From the NCBI GenBank assembly GCA_039922495.1, contig JBDTEO010000009.1:1-64000 (forward strand): DNA of 64,000 nucleotides, given 5' to 3'. The notes under the pieces were generated by a model. That model searched no databases. It saw only the letters and a list, made by a program, of their open reading frames with translations, and was not told the DNA's origin. This DNA comes from JALYYC01 sp039922495 (GTDB lineage: Bacteria; Chloroflexota; Dormibacteria; CF-121). Numbering within the stretch: the stretch's first letter is position 1; each line of letters begins with the position of its first letter. Positions 33,844-43,610 of this stretch are shown one piece after another. The position numbers and the translations under genes were made by a program.

Positions 33844-34989
33844 CTACCGGCCGGTGACCTCGACGGATCGCGCGACCTCGAACGGGGCGCCGCTCCCAGG
33901 AATGATGTAGAGGTCGAGGCCAAACTCATGCCGAGTGCTGGGGATTCCGACCAACAGGTCCGGGCTGTCTGGCCTGGCGAACACGGAGGGGTAAGTACCC
34001 GTCAGTTGACGCACGACTCGTCCGGACCGCCACTCGGTGATCGCGACGACGTGGTCACTCACCTGGACTGCCGCGACCTTGCCGTCCCATGAAAAGCCCC
34101 CAACGCGGACGGCCTCCAGGTCGGCAGCATCCGCTCCGGTTAGAAGGTCGAGGATTGGCACAGAATGGGCTCCCTCTACATTGTCGGCGACGTAGCGACC
34201 ATCTCGCGAGACGACCAGCTGCTCGGAACCAGCCGGATCGTGATACGGGTAGAAGGGCCGGCCAAACTCGTGGGCTCCAACTTTAGTCCCATCGGATAGC
34301 CGCAGGACCGAAATCGTTCCGTTCGCGGGGTTCAGGACCACCGCCCGATCGGCGCTCATGCTGCAGGCAAGGAGACGCGGCCCGGCAATGAATGGCGATG
34401 GGACACCGCCCCCATTCGACCCGGCCGGTGGAAGATAGATGATCGCGCCAAGCGTGGCGACACGTCGCACTGGCTCGCCGGGGACCCGCACGTCAAGATA
34501 GGCGAGCCCGTTTTGGCCCAATGCATTTGAGTCCTCGAGGTAGCACAGGTGACGGCTGTCGTCGGCCCAGATGGCCTCGTTGTTCCAGATCTCCTTCAGG
34601 TGATCCAGGATCCGGTTTGCTTCATCGACGATCACATAGGACGCGGGCGCGCTATTGACAACCGGGTAATCGATGGCAAGCAGTCGGGAGCCGTCGGCGG
34701 ATTGCAGGGTCGCCAACCCCCGGTCCAGTTGGCGTCGCAATTTGCCGTCCCACCCGATTGCGCACATGCGGGCTTGACCGGACCCGCCATCATCGAAGGG
34801 CTCGAAGTACAGGTACGGGCCGATCGCATTGGCTTCCGATGCACGCTCGAGAACGGCGCAGTCATAAGTCAGATGCGCTAGCGGCGAAGGGTTAGGCGGC
34901 AAGTTCTCCTTCTGAGTGGTTGCGGGACCACTGGTGCATCCGGCCACTGCTATCAGGGTCCAGCCGCCAACGAGAATGGCGCGCCTCAC
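33844..34989 (-). CDS. predicted lipoprotein with beta-propeller-like repeats
   Basis: A 381-residue exported protein that I do not recognise. A signal peptide with a lipobox (AVAGC, Cys at about residue 18) marks a lipoprotein, followed by a Pro/Asn linker. The rest repeats motifs such as WDGKLRRQLDRGL, AIWADDSRHLCYLED, VVSRDGRYVADNVEG and FSWDGKVAAVQVSD, each about 40-60 residues apart and reminiscent of TolB/WD40-type blades. The start is GTG at 34989. Its codons look less GC-biased than those of the flanking operons. It lies between two metabolic operons, convergent with coxG and 64 bases after fhs on the same strand. Function unknown. Confidence 0.65.
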   Translation of the reverse strand: MRRAILVGGWTLIAVAGCTSGPATTQKENLPPNPSPLAHLTYDCAVLERASEANAIGPYLYFEPFDDGGSGQARMCAIGWDGKLRRQLDRGLATLQSADGSRLLAIDYPVVNSAPASYVIVDEANRILDHLKEIWNNEAIWADDSRHLCYLEDSNALGQNGLAYLDVRVPGEPVRRVATLGAIIYLPPAGSNGGGVPSPFIAGPRLLACSMSADRAVVLNPANGTISVLRLSDGTKVGAHEFGRPFYPYHDPAGSEQLVVSRDGRYVADNVEGAHSVPILDLLTGADAADLEAVRVGGFSWDGKVAAVQVSDHVVAITEWRSGRVVRQLTGTYPSVFARPDSPDLLVGIPSTRHEFGLDLYIIPGSGAPFEVARSVEVTGR

Positions 34990-35053
34990 CTACGGAACGA
35001 CGCAGAACGCCGGTAATGGTTTCAGATACAGCGCCGTTGGCAGGAGACGCGGG

Positions 35054-36697
35054 TCAGGTTAGGCCGCTGATCACGCCGTTGGCATCGATGTCGATGCGGG
35101 TGTAGGCGGGCTCCTTGCCCAGGCCGGGCATCAGCTGGATGTCGCCGGCCAGCGCGACGATGAAGCCGGCGCCCGCCGACGGATACACGTTTCGCACCGG
35201 GATGGTGAAGCCGCGCGGCCGGCCCTTAAGACTCGGGTCGTGCGACAACGACAGGTGGGTTTTCGACATACAAACGGGCAGCGTGCCCATGCCGCGTTCG
35301 GTCAGCCAGTCGATCCGCTTCTGGCACTCAGGCAGGAACTCCACGCCGGCCGCGCCGTAGAGGCGCCGGGCCACGGTCTCGATCTGCTCGCGAATCGGTG
35401 TCCCCGGTGGGTAGAGCGGCGCAAAGTGGCTGCCGCTGTTCGCGGCGGTTTGCACGGCCCTGGCTAGCTCCACGCTCCCCTCGCCGCCACGCGTGAAGCC
35501 GTCGTTGACGACCGCCGCGTCGGCGCCGTACTCAAGAGCCATCGTCTTGACGAGATCCAGCTCGCGCTCCGTGTCGGTTGGGAATCGGTTGATGCCGACG
35601 ACGCAGCGCATCCGGAAGGCCTTGACGATATCGACGTGCGCCGCGAGGTTCTCCATCCCCTTTCGAAGCGCCTCGACGTTCTCTTCGCCTAGCTTCGCAA
35701 GAGGCACGCCGCCATGGGATTTCAGCGCCCGGACGGTCGCGACCACGAGCGCCGCCGCCGGGCGAAGGTTGCCATAGCGCGCGACGATGTGGGCGAACTT
35801 CTCGAGGCCCAGATCGGCTCCGAAGCCGGCCTCCGTGACGACGATGTCGGCCAGCTTGAGGGCGATCTGGTCAGCAAGCAGCGAGTTGTTGCCGTGGGCG
35901 ATATTGCCGAAGGGACCGGCATGGATGAGCGCCGGCTGACCCTCCATCGTCTGGACCAGGTTGGGCAGCAGCGCATCCTTCATCAGCACGGTCATCGCCC
36001 CCGTGACCCGCAGGTCCTCCGCCGTCACGAAGCTTCCGTCCTTGCGTTGCGTGACGATGATGCGGGCGATTCGCGCGCGGAGATCGGCCATGTCGTCGGC
36101 GAGAGCCAGGATGGCCATCAGTTCCGACGCCGCGGCGATGATGAAGCTCGACTCCCGCGGGACCCCGTGCTCGACACCGCCGAGCCCGGTCACGATGTGC
36201 CGAAGCGCGCGATCGTTGACGTCGAGCGTTCGCGGCCAGGTGATAAAGCTGGGTCCGGCCTGGAGTTGCCCATGGAAAATCGCCGAGTCGATGACCGCAG
36301 CCAGGAGGTTGTGCGCGGCCTCGACCGCGTGGAAATCACCGTTGAAATGGAGGTTGATCTCCTCCATCGGGACGACCTGTGCCTTCCCGCCGCCCGTGCC
36401 TCCGCCCTTGATGCCGAAGAGAGGTCCCGTGGAGGGTTGCCGGAGGCAGAGCGCCACCTTCGCGCCGATGCGGCCTAGCCCCTGGGTCAGGCCGATGGCA
36501 CTCGTGGTCTTCCCCTCGCCCGCCCGGGTCGGCGTGATCGCCGTGACGACCACAAGCTTGCCATCCGGTCGGTCACGGACGCGGTCGAGCGCGTCGAGGC
36601 TGATCTTCGCCTTGTACGGGCCGTAGGAGATGATCTCGGACTCGAGCAGCCCGAGGCTCTTGCCAACCTCGTGGATCGGGCGCAGCTTCTGAGTCAT
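35054..36697 (-). CDS. fhs: formate-tetrahydrofolate ligase
   Basis: Interconverts formate + ATP + THF and 10-formyl-THF + ADP + Pi. The protein is 547 residues. Conserved blocks: GKLVVVTAITPTRAGEGKTTSAIGL (ATP site, about residues 47-71), LRQPSTGPLFGIKGGGTGGGKAQVVPMEEINLHFNGD (residues 82 to about 118), and a C-terminal ACGL-like/PSAGAGFIVALAGDIQLMPGLGK region. In a methyl-oxidising context it may run towards formate and ATP. It is last in the minus-strand operon and overlaps the previous gene by ATGA. FolD, needed between methylene- and formyl-THF, is not in the window. Confidence 0.97.
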   Translation of the reverse strand: MTQKLRPIHEVGKSLGLLESEIISYGPYKAKISLDALDRVRDRPDGKLVVVTAITPTRAGEGKTTSAIGLTQGLGRIGAKVALCLRQPSTGPLFGIKGGGTGGGKAQVVPMEEINLHFNGDFHAVEAAHNLLAAVIDSAIFHGQLQAGPSFITWPRTLDVNDRALRHIVTGLGGVEHGVPRESSFIIAAASELMAILALADDMADLRARIARIIVTQRKDGSFVTAEDLRVTGAMTVLMKDALLPNLVQTMEGQPALIHAGPFGNIAHGNNSLLADQIALKLADIVVTEAGFGADLGLEKFAHIVARYGNLRPAAALVVATVRALKSHGGVPLAKLGEENVEALRKGMENLAAHVDIVKAFRMRCVVGINRFPTDTERELDLVKTMALEYGADAAVVNDGFTRGGEGSVELARAVQTAANSGSHFAPLYPPGTPIREQIETVARRLYGAAGVEFLPECQKRIDWLTERGMGTLPVCMSKTHLSLSHDPSLKGRPRGFTIPVRNVYPSAGAGFIVALAGDIQLMPGLGKEPAYTRIDIDANGVISGLT

Positions 36698-36969
36698 CGG
36701 TTCATCAGCGTCGACCGCGGGTTGGCGGCATCAAGTTCCGCAACGAGCGCGTCGGCCACCTCGGCCGCCTTTCCGGGACGTTCCTGTTCATCGCTCCAGT
36801 GCCAGGCCTCCAGATACGCGTCCATATCGGTTGAGCCGTCTTTCATCGCGTAGGCGTCGATCGCGGCCTGAAAGCGATCGGGCAGCAGGCGCTTGACCTC
36901 GCTATCGGCATCCCAGGCCTTGATGTGGGCGGGAATGTGCTTCCAGTACATGACCTGGTAGCGCGTCAT
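36694..36969 (-). CDS. small PF13769-type 'virulence factor' family protein
   Basis: A 91-residue protein with N-terminal RYQVMYWKHIPAHIKAWD, then LLPDRFQAAIDAYAMKDG and a conserved AYLEAWHW. This resembles the small family labelled 'virulence factor' in databases (I recall PF13769). The label is historical and there is no evidence of virulence. As I recall, similar small genes recur next to MetF, methyl-THF:corrinoid methyltransferase and DUF1638 genes in some Alphaproteobacteria. Here it is sandwiched between DUF1638 (one-base overlap) and fhs (ATGA), so it is part of the operon. Function unknown. Confidence 0.7.
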   Translation of the reverse strand: MTRYQVMYWKHIPAHIKAWDADSEVKRLLPDRFQAAIDAYAMKDGSTDMDAYLEAWHWSDEQERPGKAAEVADALVAELDAANPRSTLMNR

Positions 36970-37559
36970 CAGGCGGCCGCCTCGACCAGCGCCGCCAAGC
37001 GCGTCTCCAACTGCCCCATCCCAACACGCCGGACCTCAAGTGACAGCTCGAGGTACTCGCCGATCTCGGCAGCCTTGGCAAGGAGACGATCGTCGGGAAA
37101 CTGCGCGAGGTAAAGCAGATCGGTGTAATTGTGGAAGTACACGTCCTTCAAATCAGGGTAGCGATCGAGACCGAGGCCTCTGACGACCGCCCGCTCGAAG
37201 TTGCGGACCAGCCAATCGGTCAAGAAGAAGGTGGCCGGGCGCTCGTCGACGATGCGGTCGAAGTCCTCGCCGGCAAACATCTCGTAACAGTGCGGGCCCT
37301 GCAGTCGCTCCGCGCCGTAGCGGTCGAGAACGGGATCGAGCGCCCCGGCCGTGCCGCAGTCGCCATAAACGACGACCACTCGCTGATAACGCCCGGCGAT
37401 TGCCGAGAGCTTCGCGTCAACCGCCTCGACGATCATTTTGGGGTAGAAATGGTGCATCGCCGGCACGCCGTAGATGTCGACGTCCCAACCATGGCCGTCG
37501 ACGATCGCCTTCACTTCCTTTCCCAACGCGCCGCAGATCAGGAGAGCCGTGCCGCTCAC
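36969..37559 (-). CDS. DUF1638 family protein
   Basis: A 196-residue protein. The N-terminal LLICGALGKEVKAIVDGHGW begins a Rossmann-like region, and the central VVVYGDCGTAGALDPVLDRYGAERLQGPHCYEMFAG carries the family's conserved Cys, His and Tyr. The C-terminal part has DVYFHNYTDLLYLAQ, where several aromatic residues and His are conserved. The biochemical role is unknown; repeated linkage with corrinoid methyltransferase genes suggests a part in cobalamin or methyl handling. It starts at ATG 37559, overlapping the stop of the corrinoid-reactivating gene, and ends one base into the next start. Confidence 0.85.
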   Translation of the reverse strand: MSGTALLICGALGKEVKAIVDGHGWDVDIYGVPAMHHFYPKMIVEAVDAKLSAIAGRYQRVVVVYGDCGTAGALDPVLDRYGAERLQGPHCYEMFAGEDFDRIVDERPATFFLTDWLVRNFERAVVRGLGLDRYPDLKDVYFHNYTDLLYLAQFPDDRLLAKAAEIGEYLELSLEVRRVGMGQLETRLAALVEAAA

Positions 37560-39382
37560 CGCAATGTCTCCAGCTCGGCAAATTGGAGCACGGAGACGAA
37601 GGAGTCGTTGAAATCGGAGCGCCCGGAGAGCTCGACATACTCGATCTTGTCAGGCAGCTCGAAGGCGACCTGCCGCTCGCGGAAGGACAGCAGGCACATC
37701 TTGGCCCCCTCGCCGGCGGTGTTCCCGACCGAAAGGATACGATCGACCTCGACCGGAGGCACAAGACCGATGATCCGCGTGCTCTCGGGGTTGAGGTACG
37801 ACCCGAAGGAGCCGCCGAGAAGCACCTCGTCGAGGTCGTTCGTTTTCACGCTCATGACATCCATCAGGACCTTGATGCCGGTCGCGATCGATCCCTTGCC
37901 GAACTGCAGCTCCCGGACATCTTTCTGGCTCAGATAGACCCCTTCGGCGAGCAGGAAGGCACGGACGCCGTCGACGGTGATCAGCCGATCGGACAGTGGG
38001 TGCTCCGGAACCTCTTCCCGGCTGCGCATCCGGCCTGATGGATCGAGCAGCCCGACGACCCGGAGCTGGGCAACCGCATCCACCAGGCCGGAGCCACAGA
38101 TGCCACGGGGTTTGACGTCGCCGCCGATCACCTGAAGCTCGACGTCCTCGCCGAGCGTCACGCCTTCGATGGCGCCATCAGTCGCCCGCATCCCGCAACG
38201 GATCTGGCTGCCCTCGAAGGCTGGGCCTGCGGGCGCGGCCGTGCAGAGCACGCGTTTTGCCGAGCCAAGCACGATCTCACCATTGGTACCGACATCCACA
38301 AAAACCCGGAGCTTGTCCTCGCGAGCGAGCCCGGTGGCAACCACCCCGGCGACGATGTCGGCGCCGACGTAGCCGCCGATGATCGGCAGCGTCTGGATGA
38401 ATCCGCCCGGATGGATGTCGAGGCCAACCTCGCGGGCCGGCAGGTAGAGCGGCTCGCGAAAGACGGCAGCGAACGGCATCATCGAGATCGCGGTCGCGTC
38501 GATGCCCAGCAGGAGATGGAGCATGGTCGCATTGCCAACGACGACCGTCTCGTACACCCGCTCGCGCGGGACGGAGGCCGCGGCATAGAGGTCGGTGAGC
38601 AGCTGATTCATCGTGCTCAGGATCACGGTCCGCAGCTCCGCACGCTCCATTTCGCCCTGCATGCCATAGCTGATCCGCGAGATCACATCGGCGCCAAACG
38701 GCGCCTGGCCGTTCAGCGTCGATCGGACGGCTTCCGCCATCCCGGTGCGGAGGTTCATCAGCGTCCCGACGACGGTGGTCGTGCCGAGGTCGAAGGCGAC
38801 GCCATAGCTCTCGTCACGGGTGTCGCCCGGTTCGACGGTGATCAGCTGATCGCCACCCAGGACCGCCGTTATTTTGAATTCGGCCTGGCGGAGGAGCACC
38901 GGCAGCGAACGCAGGGCATCGAGCCCCGCCTTCAGATCGTGCCCCTCGGCGGTCATGGCGTCACGGAGCCGCTCCAGGTCGCTCCGCTGATCCTCCAGCG
39001 TTGGCTCCGCCAGCTCGACGTAGACCTTCCGCACGTTCGGATCGAGGATCACGAGGCGGTTGACGCCCAGAGTCGCGGCCTTGGGTGTGCGCGATAGCTG
39101 CGGGACGTTGACCACGGTGTCCTCGTAGACCTTCGCCTGACAGGAGAGGCGCCAGCCGGCCTCCAGCTCGGCGACTTGCAGTTGCTTGCGATCCGCACTC
39201 GTGATCTGGGCCGGCCCCTCGATCACCTGCACCTTGCATTTGCCGCAGGTCCCGCGGCCGCCGCAGGTCGAGTCGATCGGCAGGCCGATCCAGTGCGCCG
39301 CGCTGAACAGCGTCGTTCCGGGCGGGACGCGGGTGGACTTGTCATGCGGCCGGTAGGTGACCTCGAGCTTCTTCTGGATCAC
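37556..39382 (-). CDS. corrinoid-reactivating ASKHA protein (RACo/RamA-like)
   Basis: A 608-residue reductive activator of corrinoid proteins. It would reduce accidentally oxidised Co(II) back to Co(I) in an ATP-dependent reaction. The N-terminal [2Fe-2S] ferredoxin domain has TCGGRGTCGKC with a further Cys in LSCQA (about residues 32-45 and 80). A linker leads to an ASKHA ATPase part with VAFDLGTTTVVGTLMNL (about residue 190), and the C-terminal DUF4445 region has GGDVKPRGICGSG and LLGGSFGSYL. Chosen start is GTG 39382, overlapping the methyltransferase stop; the further upstream frame is not family-like. It matches the partner corrinoid protein in the same operon. Confidence 0.92.
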   Translation of the reverse strand: MIQKKLEVTYRPHDKSTRVPPGTTLFSAAHWIGLPIDSTCGGRGTCGKCKVQVIEGPAQITSADRKQLQVAELEAGWRLSCQAKVYEDTVVNVPQLSRTPKAATLGVNRLVILDPNVRKVYVELAEPTLEDQRSDLERLRDAMTAEGHDLKAGLDALRSLPVLLRQAEFKITAVLGGDQLITVEPGDTRDESYGVAFDLGTTTVVGTLMNLRTGMAEAVRSTLNGQAPFGADVISRISYGMQGEMERAELRTVILSTMNQLLTDLYAAASVPRERVYETVVVGNATMLHLLLGIDATAISMMPFAAVFREPLYLPAREVGLDIHPGGFIQTLPIIGGYVGADIVAGVVATGLAREDKLRVFVDVGTNGEIVLGSAKRVLCTAAPAGPAFEGSQIRCGMRATDGAIEGVTLGEDVELQVIGGDVKPRGICGSGLVDAVAQLRVVGLLDPSGRMRSREEVPEHPLSDRLITVDGVRAFLLAEGVYLSQKDVRELQFGKGSIATGIKVLMDVMSVKTNDLDEVLLGGSFGSYLNPESTRIIGLVPPVEVDRILSVGNTAGEGAKMCLLSFRERQVAFELPDKIEYVELSGRSDFNDSFVSVLQFAELETLR

Positions 39383-40245
39383 GCGGTCGCCACCGCCCTC
39401 TTTTTCGCGGCCCGGAAGTCGGCGATCCAGGTGGTCGCGTACTCGTCGTGCCCAAGCAGCAGGTCCGCGGCGAGGACCGCCTTGCGAACCTCGGGGATGA
39501 GCGGATTGGTGATGGCGCACGTCAGGCCCGCGTGCATCGCGACCGGGAAGAAGGCCGCGTTGACGATCGGCCGGTCGGGTAGGCCGAAGGAGACGTTCGA
39601 CGCTCCACAGGTCATGTTGTTGCCCAGCTGGTCCTTGATCAGGTGCATCGTCTCGAGCGTGATGATGCCCGCCTGCGGGTCGGCCGCGACAGTCATCGCG
39701 ATGGGGTCGATGATGACGTCTTCCGGGGGGATGCCATAGTAGCGAGCCCGCTCGATGATGCGGCGCGCGATCTCGACACGCTCCTGCGGCACCATTGTGA
39801 TCCCGGTTTCGTCGTTCGCCATGCCAATCACGGCCGCGCCGTATTTCCTGACCAGCGGAAGGATCCGGTCCATCCGCTCGTCCTCGGCGGTCACCGAGTT
39901 GACCAGGGCCTTCCCCTCGTAGTTCTCCAACGCCGCCTCGAGCGCTTCGATAACCGAGGAGTCGATACAGATCGGCACGTCGGTCACGTCGCTCACCGCC
40001 CTGATCGAGGCGACCAGCAGGGCGGGCTCGTCGAGCCCGGGCACGCCGGCGTTGACATCCAGCATTTGCGCGCCGGCTTCGACCTGGGCGATGGCATCAG
40101 CCTTCACCCGGTCCATCCGGCCCGCGGTCATCTCCGCTTGTAGGACCTTTCGCCCGGTGGGATTGATCCGCTCGCCGATCATGGCGAAAGGGCGGTCGCC
40201 CGAAATGACGACCTCTTTTGATCGAGACCTCACCCGGGTCTCCAT
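39379..40245 (-). CDS. methyl-THF:corrinoid methyltransferase (AcsE/MtrH-like)
   Basis: A 288-residue pterin-binding methyltransferase of the DHP-synthase TIM-barrel family. The barrel is visible as MIGERINPTGRKVLQAEM (about residues 22-39, the pterin-binding GERIN motif), AGAQMLDVNAGVP (about 58-70), ICIDSSVIEALEAAL and GKALVNSVTAEDERM. Asn/Asp residues at strand ends bind the pterin. In this context it would carry methyl from the corrinoid protein to THF, or the reverse. Start ATG 40245 overlaps the metF stop by one base (TGATG). The call rests on motif and operon context. Confidence 0.9.
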   Translation of the reverse strand: METRVRSRSKEVVISGDRPFAMIGERINPTGRKVLQAEMTAGRMDRVKADAIAQVEAGAQMLDVNAGVPGLDEPALLVASIRAVSDVTDVPICIDSSVIEALEAALENYEGKALVNSVTAEDERMDRILPLVRKYGAAVIGMANDETGITMVPQERVEIARRIIERARYYGIPPEDVIIDPIAMTVAADPQAGIITLETMHLIKDQLGNNMTCGASNVSFGLPDRPIVNAAFFPVAMHAGLTCAITNPLIPEVRKAVLAADLLLGHDEYATTWIADFRAAKKRAVATA

Positions 40246-41207
40246 CAGACGGTTCCCCCGACGGTGGCCAGCGGGCTCAGGGTTGGCCTCGGGAGCAAGC
40301 CGGCATCCTGCGCCACGCGAACCACGCCCTCCTCCCACTTGATGCCGATCAGGTGGACCCCGGCCACGCCCGGTATCTTCTGAAGCGCCGCCACGAGCTC
40401 GACGGCGATCTTGATCCCCTCATCGGCCTGCCGCGCGGGTGGGACGCCCTCGAGCCGGCTGATCAGGGAGTCGGGGACCAGCAGCCCTGGAACCTTTTCC
40501 TTCATGAACCGGGCGCCGCGCACGGAGCGAGGGATCCCTACCGACGCGATGACGGAGACCTTCTCCAGCAACCCGAGATCGCACACCTTCGCCATGAAGC
40601 TCACGAAAATCTTCAGGTCGAAGACGAGCTGCGTCTGGACGAAATCGGCGCCGGCCGCAACCTTCTTCTGCAGCCGGAGTGGTCGAAAATCCAGCGGCGG
40701 GGCAAAGGGATTCTCGACGGCACCGATAAAGAAGGACGGGGCGCTCTCGAGCCGGCGACCGCTGAGGTAGACGGCGCGGTCCCGCATGCCCTTGGCGACC
40801 TCGATCAACTGCAACGAATCGATGTCATAGAGCCGGCGAGCGTCGGGGTGATCGCCGGCGGTCACGTCATCGCCGCTCATGAGCACGACGTTTCGCACGC
40901 CCAGCGCGGCGGCACCCAACAGGTCGGCCTGCAGCGCCAGCCGGTTCCGGTCGCGCACGGTCAGCTGCATGATCGGCTCGAGATCCTTTTCGACCAGCAG
41001 GTGCGCGGCCGCGAGGGACGACAGGTGCACGTGCGCGCTCGTGTTGTCCGTGCAGTTGACGGCATCGACAGCGCCGCGCAGGACCTCGGCTCGACGCCAG
41101 ACGGCCTCGGGGTCGGCGCTGTCGCTGGAGGTGAGCTCCGCGGTGACGACGAACTGGCCCTGGTGTAGGAGCCGCGCCAGCCGGCTAGGCGTGGGCGTGT
41201 CCGCCAT
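40245..41207 (-). CDS. metF: methylenetetrahydrofolate reductase MetF
   Basis: A 320-residue TIM-barrel flavoprotein that interconverts 5-methyl- and 5,10-methylene-THF. Visible: the VVTAELTSSD strand at the start, VNCTDNTSAHVHLSS, RNRLALQADLLGAAALGVRNVVLMSGDD near residues 88-115, and ADFVQTQLVFDLKIFV with the substrate-contact Gln. Length is shorter than E. coli-type plus regulatory forms, as expected when MetV is separate. It starts with ATG 41207. The upstream in-frame extension overlaps metV and is not part of it. With MetV it probably runs as a methyl-THF oxidase here. Confidence 0.93.
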   Translation of the reverse strand: MADTPTPSRLARLLHQGQFVVTAELTSSDSADPEAVWRRAEVLRGAVDAVNCTDNTSAHVHLSSLAAAHLLVEKDLEPIMQLTVRDRNRLALQADLLGAAALGVRNVVLMSGDDVTAGDHPDARRLYDIDSLQLIEVAKGMRDRAVYLSGRRLESAPSFFIGAVENPFAPPLDFRPLRLQKKVAAGADFVQTQLVFDLKIFVSFMAKVCDLGLLEKVSVIASVGIPRSVRGARFMKEKVPGLLVPDSLISRLEGVPPARQADEGIKIAVELVAALQKIPGVAGVHLIGIKWEEGVVRVAQDAGLLPRPTLSPLATVGGTV

Positions 41208-41568
41208 GGTCGTGCCATCCGGCCGGAGCCACCCGATCGCGACCTGTAACCAGGTTGATCCACGATGATGTGCCTTTGAGCCGCCAATCGATCGGCTTCT
41301 CCAATCGCTGCATGTGGTCGCGGAACACCGGAAGCCGGCGCGACTGCTCCCAGGCTTCGACCCAGACGCAGGCGCGATCCGGATAGACCTCACAATTCCC
41401 GTCGCCACGGACGCCACCGCACGGACCGTTCCGGAGGTTCTTGGGGCACCGCATCGGGCAGCTCAATCCCGTGGAGTGCAGGATGCACTGGCCGCACATC
41501 CGGCAACCCCAGATTGCTTCCTTGAGCGGCTTCTCGACCGCGACAACGACCTGCTCGAGTGTCGGCAC
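41185..41568 (-). CDS. metV: MetV, cysteine-rich MTHFR C-terminal-type partner
   Basis: A 127-residue zinc or iron-sulfur protein that pairs with MetF in bacteria having the MetFV form. The Cys pattern GCRMCGQCILHSTGLSCPMRC, then GPCGG, and CEVYPDRACVWVEAW is characteristic; about nine Cys lie in residues 22-70. The C-terminus ends in a His-rich WHDHGGHAHA. It starts with ATG 41568, four bases after the corrinoid gene stop, and overlaps metF by 23 bases. Confidence 0.9.
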   Translation of the reverse strand: MPTLEQVVVAVEKPLKEAIWGCRMCGQCILHSTGLSCPMRCPKNLRNGPCGGVRGDGNCEVYPDRACVWVEAWEQSRRLPVFRDHMQRLEKPIDWRLKGTSSWINLVTGRDRVAPAGWHDHGGHAHA

Positions 41569-41572
41569 GGGC

Positions 41573-42285
<713 letters not shown>

Positions 42286-42289
<4 letters not shown>

Positions 42290-43074
42290 GCCTTGCCTCC
42301 TCCCGGGATGTAGCCCATCCGCCGTGAGATCGCCTCGCCGGCCTCCTTTGTCATCTCGCCCAGATCACCAAGGCGCTGCGGTGTGACGCGATACGAGGGG
42401 CCAGCGACGCTGACCGCGGCGTGGACCGATCCATCGGCGCCGCACACCGGGGCGGCGACGGCGTTCAGGCCGATCTCCAGTTCCTCGAGTGTGAAGGCCC
42501 AGCCATCGTCCCTGACGCGCGCCAGCTGCTTCTCAAGCGTCTTGAGGTCGGTAATGGTCCGCGGCGTGAACCGGTGCAGCGGCTGCCCCAGCAGTCGATG
42601 CCGTGGAACGTCCGGCAAGAATGCGAGCAGGACCTTGCCATTCGCGGTGCAGTGCAGCGGGGTTTGTTTGCCAACCCAGTTGACATTGACGACCAGGTTG
42701 GGGGCCGCGATCTGGTCGATGTTGATGACCTGATCGCCTTGCAGGATGGCGAGGTTGACCGTCTCCGACGTTCGGGCGGCGAGCTCCTCAAGCACCGGCC
42801 GTGACGCGCGCGCAAGGTCGATTTCGCCAACGACGGACGAGGCCAGGCGAACCAGTCCGTATCCGAGTCGGTATTTTTCCGTGGCCGGGTTCTGCTCGAC
42901 CAGCCCGTGCTCCTGGAGGGTCGAGAGCAGGCGGAACGCGGTCGACTTATGGACCTCGAGCCGCCGGGCCAGATCGGTGACCCGCATCTCGGGCCCAGCC
43001 CCGAGCAGCTTCAGGATCTCGAGGGCCCGGTCGAGAGACTGCACCTTGTTGCGCGTTGCAAAACTGGTGCTCAT
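42286..43074 (-). CDS. IclR-family transcriptional regulator
   Basis: A 262-residue regulator. The N-terminal winged helix-turn-helix is visible as ALEILKLLGAGPEMRVTDLARRLEVHKSTAFRLLSTLQEHGLV (about residues 16-58). The C-terminal ligand domain has the IclR effector pocket with RLASSVVGEIDLARASRPVLEELA and LQGDQVINIDQI. It heads the nine-gene operon and probably controls it through the promoter 10 bases upstream; the effector would be a betaine, dimethylglycine or related metabolite (inference). It starts with ATG 43074 and ends in an ATGA with the corrinoid gene. Confidence 0.93.
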
Positions 43075-43083
43075 GGCACAACC

Positions 43084-43113
43084 ATCCTAGCCTCATGAAG
43101 TGGGACTTCGCAA
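43084..43113 (-). promoter_or_regulatory. candidate promoter of the IclR/C1 operon
   Basis: On the minus strand, -35-like TTGCGA (43113-43108) and -10-like TAGGAT (43089-43084) lie 18 bases apart. A start near 43077 would leave only about three bases of leader before the IclR ATG at 43074, so the mRNA may be leaderless. An 18-base spacer matches other promoters in the window. No operator palindrome is obvious. Confidence 0.45.
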
Positions 43114-43200
43114 GCCCCGAAAGTCTGCAGCACCTTCGCAGCTTCCTCACACCTCGAGGCCAGGATGCGATGTATCAACCAACCTGCAAGGAGATTTGCG

Positions 43201-43512
43201 ATGAGAGACGACAGGATGACCACCGATCGGAAGAAGCTGGCTATTCTCGGCGCCGTCGGGCTCGGCCTGATGCTGGCGGCGCGCAAGCGGCGCCGGCAGC
43301 GCTACGTCTTCACCCAGATGCGCCAGGGCCATGGCGGCGGGCCCGAGGGCCCGGGTGGCTTCGCCGGACGGGGCCCATGGCGCGGCGGCTGGGCCGCTGA
43401 GGGTGGCGCGCTGCCGCCGATGATCGACGCAAAGCTGCGTGCCTGGCATGAGCAGGCGCACAAGCAGCCGGCCAGCGGCGGCCCCACGGACCGGCCGACC
43501 GGGCAGGTTTAA
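43201..43512 (+). CDS. small membrane-anchored hypothetical protein, Gly/Arg-rich
   Basis: A 103-residue protein. A membrane segment at about residues 12-25 (LAILGAVGLGLMLAA) is followed by a basic stretch RKRRRQRYVF, then a Gly/Pro/Trp-rich region (GPEGPGGFAGRGPWRGGWAA) and a soluble helix DAKLRAWHEQAHKQ. It looks like a short anchored protein with a low-complexity cytosolic tail; I do not recognise it. AAGGAG stands seven bases before ATG 43201. The gap between it and the divergent IclR gene (43075-43200) holds the IclR promoter and the Shine-Dalgarno. Confidence 0.6.
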   Translation: MRDDRMTTDRKKLAILGAVGLGLMLAARKRRRQRYVFTQMRQGHGGGPEGPGGFAGRGPWRGGWAAEGGALPPMIDAKLRAWHEQAHKQPASGGPTDRPTGQV

Positions 43513-43610
43513 CGCCAGGCGACCGCGGAGGGGCGGATCGACGCGCCGCCTCTCCCGTCCGTTCACATTCAGTTCGGGAGTGGATTCGTCGAACCCGCTA
43601 GATTGAGCGG

